From the NCBI GenBank assembly GCA_016710525.1, contig JADJVQ010000024.1:1-64000 (forward strand): a stretch of 64,000 nt of DNA, given 5' to 3'. This DNA comes from Burkholderiaceae bacterium (lineage in GTDB: Bacteria > Pseudomonadota > Gammaproteobacteria > Burkholderiales > Burkholderiaceae_E). The first letter of the stretch is position 1, and every line of letters starts with the position of its first letter. The notes below the pieces were generated by a model, which had not been told where the DNA came from, made no database searches, and saw only the letters and a list, made by a program, of their open reading frames with translations. This document shows, piece by piece, positions 62,269 to 64,000 of this stretch. The position numbers and the translations under genes were made by a program.

Positions 62269-63632
62269 GTGCCGCCATCGGCCCCGGCCTGCCCGGCCGA
62301 TGGCCGCGCAGGGTCGCCGCGGCCCCCGACCGACAGCAGCAGGCCCAGCGTGGCCAGCGCAAGCAGCCCGTGCTCGTGGTGCAGGGTGGTATTGAGCAGG
62401 CCGGCGAACACGGTCACGCTCCAGCCGGCCAGCGCCGCAACCCAGACGCAGGCCTGGCGGGGATCGGTCCGGGCCCAGGACAGCGTTCGGAAAAGGCGAA
62501 GACCCCAGGCGCCCAGCAGCAGGAGCAGCGCCGCCAGCCCGACGCCGCCGCGTTCGGCCAGCGCATGGGCGAACAGGCTGTGCGCATGGTAGGAAAAATA
62601 GTAGCGTGCCGGATCGCAGGGCTCGGCCGCGCTTGCCGGCCGCAGTTCCTGGCAGACGTTGTGCGGCGTCAGGCGCCGAAAGCCGTCATTGCCCAGCCCG
62701 AATACGGGGTGGGCCCGCGCCGCGGCCCAGGCCAGCCGCAGCAGGCCATCCCGGTGCGAGGTCGGCGCTCCCACCGAGGCCTGGAAGCCGAACTTTTCGA
62801 GCAGGCTCTGCCCTTCGGGCTGCAGGCGCTTGTCGCTCAGTCCGATGGCCAGCCGATAGGCGCCGGTGGCTGCCAGGACCACCACCAGCAGGCCGACCCG
62901 AAACCGCCGGCGCCGCCGCGCCGCCAGCACCGGATCGGCACCGGCGAGCGGAGCGCTTGCCGCCAGCAGCACGAGAAAGATTGCGCAGGCTCCCACCGCG
63001 GCGCGGCTCGAGGCGACCAGCAGCGCGACCGCGAGCAGCACGGCCGCCGCCAGCGCCAGGCCGATGGGCCGGCGCCCGGGGTCGGCCAGGACCAGCGCCA
63101 GCGCGCAGCCGAACGCGATCGCCAGGTAGATCGACGAGTGATTGACCTGACCGACCGAATTCAGCTCGAAGAAGACCAGACCAGCCGCCCGCTGCAGCTC
63201 GACGAACCCCCAGAGCGTCGCGAGCAGGGTGCCCGCGACCGCTGCCCACAGCACCGCCACGACCTGGTCGAGGCGGTACCGGCGCCTGCTCATCAGCCAG
63301 GGCAGCGCCAGCAGGCGCAGCGAATCGCCGGCCGCCCCCAGCGTGCGCGCCGGTTCTGCAACGCCCAGGCCGGCCAGCAGCGCCGACGCCAGCAGCGCCG
63401 CAAACGCGCTGTCCCACAGACCCCAGGGCTGCACGGCCAGACCGGCCAGGCGCCGGGCGGCGCGCTCACGCCACCAGCCCGCCGCCGACACCCCCACCCA
63501 GGCCAGCCACAGCAGGTGCTTGGGCACCTCGAACAGCGGCAGCACGAACAGCAGCGCGCCCAGCAGCGCCACCTCGGCGCGGGTCACCCTGCCGGGGTCT
63601 GGCACCACCTCGGGGCCGTCGCTCGCCGTCAC
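62256..63632 (-). CDS. O-antigen ligase/polymerase family protein
   Basis: A 458-residue inner-membrane protein with about 11-12 helices and the Wzy_C/WaaL signature near YHAHSLFAHALAERGGVGLAALLL, preceded by the long periplasmic loop GLGNDGFRRLTPHNVCQELRP. It attaches or polymerises O-antigen-type chains. Starts at GTG overlapping the glycosyltransferase stop by GTGA. Confidence 0.85.
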   Translation of the reverse strand: MTASDGPEVVPDPGRVTRAEVALLGALLFVLPLFEVPKHLLWLAWVGVSAAGWWRERAARRLAGLAVQPWGLWDSAFAALLASALLAGLGVAEPARTLGAAGDSLRLLALPWLMSRRRYRLDQVVAVLWAAVAGTLLATLWGFVELQRAAGLVFFELNSVGQVNHSSIYLAIAFGCALALVLADPGRRPIGLALAAAVLLAVALLVASSRAAVGACAIFLVLLAASAPLAGADPVLAARRRRRFRVGLLVVVLAATGAYRLAIGLSDKRLQPEGQSLLEKFGFQASVGAPTSHRDGLLRLAWAAARAHPVFGLGNDGFRRLTPHNVCQELRPASAAEPCDPARYYFSYHAHSLFAHALAERGGVGLAALLLLLGAWGLRLFRTLSWARTDPRQACVWVAALAGWSVTVFAGLLNTTLHHEHGLLALATLGLLLSVGGRGDPARPSAGQAGADGGTQRW

Positions 63633-64000
63633 CCGGCGCGAGCCCCGGGCGCCGGTTGTCCCGGTCGCACGGCCGCCTCGAACACCGCACTCATGCGATC
63701 GAGCATGCGTTCGCGGGTGAATCCGTCGAGCACATGGGCGCGCGCGCGCTCGCCCAGCGCCCTGCGCCAGGCCGGGTCTCGCTGCAGGTCGCCGAGCGCC
63801 GCCGTCAGGACCTCGCTGTCCTGCATCGCGACCACCACCGCGGTGCGGCCCGGCACGGCGATCTCGCCGATCGCGCCGGCGCCGGTGGTCACGCAGGGCA
63901 GTCCGGTGAACATCGCCTGCATCAGGGCCTGCGGCACGCCCTCATTGGCGTACGAGGGCAGCGCGAAGATATCCAGCGCGCGCAGCCAGGGCGCGACATC
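63629..64000 (-). CDS. family 4 glycosyltransferase, 5' part outside window
   Basis: The last 123 residues of a GT-B enzyme. The diagnostic stretch WLRALDIFALPSYANEGVPQALMQAMFTGLPCVTT carries the conserved acidic residue (EG) of GT4 retaining glycosyltransferases. The start lies beyond position 64000. Forms an operon with the O-antigen ligase. Confidence 0.87.
   Translation of the reverse strand, partial: DVAPWLRALDIFALPSYANEGVPQALMQAMFTGLPCVTTGAGAIGEIAVPGRTAVVVAMQDSEVLTAALGDLQRDPAWRRALGERARAHVLDGFTRERMLDRMSAVFEAAVRPGQPAPGARAG

Overview
This window is a stretch of GC-rich chromosome, almost entirely coding, from a betaproteobacterium of the order Burkholderiales. The best evidence is the run yebC-purD-hemF-nadD-rsfS-rlmH-maf-rng (37.2-44.2 kb), a gene order typical of that group. 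Supporting evidence is the abundance of Bug/TTT, TAXI-TRAP and Liv-type solute transport genes. Genus cannot be fixed from the sequence. There is one tRNA gene (Lys-UUU) with a near-consensus promoter and a UUCG-loop terminator. I see no rRNA, CRISPR array, insertion sequence or prophage.

Layout. 0-3 kb: the end of a YeeE/YedE membrane protein, tRNA-Lys, a DUF599 membrane protein, and a divergent copper pair (CopZ-like chaperone and CueR) with a recognisable operator. 3-6 kb: an orphan ATP synthase c-subunit gene, an XRE/MmyB-like regulator, a predicted envelope protein and a lipoprotein hydrolase. 5.8-9.9 kb: an enoyl-CoA hydratase homologue and a TAXI-TRAP transporter whose permease gene is frameshifted. 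10-14.4 kb: a glycine-rich unknown protein, a PsiF-repeat protein, a zinc alcohol dehydrogenase, then DUF4394 lipoprotein / cupredoxin-like protein / GGDEF-EAL protein in series. 16.8-22.8 kb: a Bug receptor and a complete LivJGFHM-type ABC transporter with overlapping cistrons. 22.9-29.7 kb: a three-gene transglutaminase / ATP-grasp-alpha-E / transglutaminase-DUF2126 cluster, a predicted but functionally unresolved peptide-ligation and protease system.

30-37 kb: TRIC-type channel, TcdA (with two compensating frame changes), quinone oxidoreductase, an SDR lacking the usual Tyr-Lys pair, a DUF5329 protein, a cyclophilin lipoprotein with DUF5648-like repeats, and a HerA-like ATPase. 37-44 kb: the housekeeping operon. 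44-49 kb: a TetR-regulated membrane protein pair (one ABA4-like) with two strong operators, glucose-6-phosphate dehydrogenase and a ChaA-like cation/proton antiporter.

49-60 kb is a stress and envelope island. It holds a chemoreceptor coupled to a Cys-less rhodanese, CsbD, a BON lipoprotein, a ferritin-like protein, a DUF4398-OmpA lipoprotein with a second DUF4398 lipoprotein, a diguanylate cyclase, DUF883 and DUF1328 small proteins, a CHASE3-type histidine kinase with a stand-alone receiver, and a crystallin/glycine-zipper protein. A strong inverted repeat lies between the receiver and crystallin genes. 60-64 kb enters a surface-polysaccharide region: WaaE-like glycosyltransferase, UDP-glucuronate-epimerase-like enzyme, O-antigen ligase and the end of a GT4 glycosyltransferase.

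The most interesting parts are the ATP-grasp/transglutaminase cluster, the stress island with its palindrome, the TetR double operator, the orphan c-subunit and the three genes that depart from their family's key residues or reading frame. All functions are inferred by recognising motifs by eye; no database search was run.
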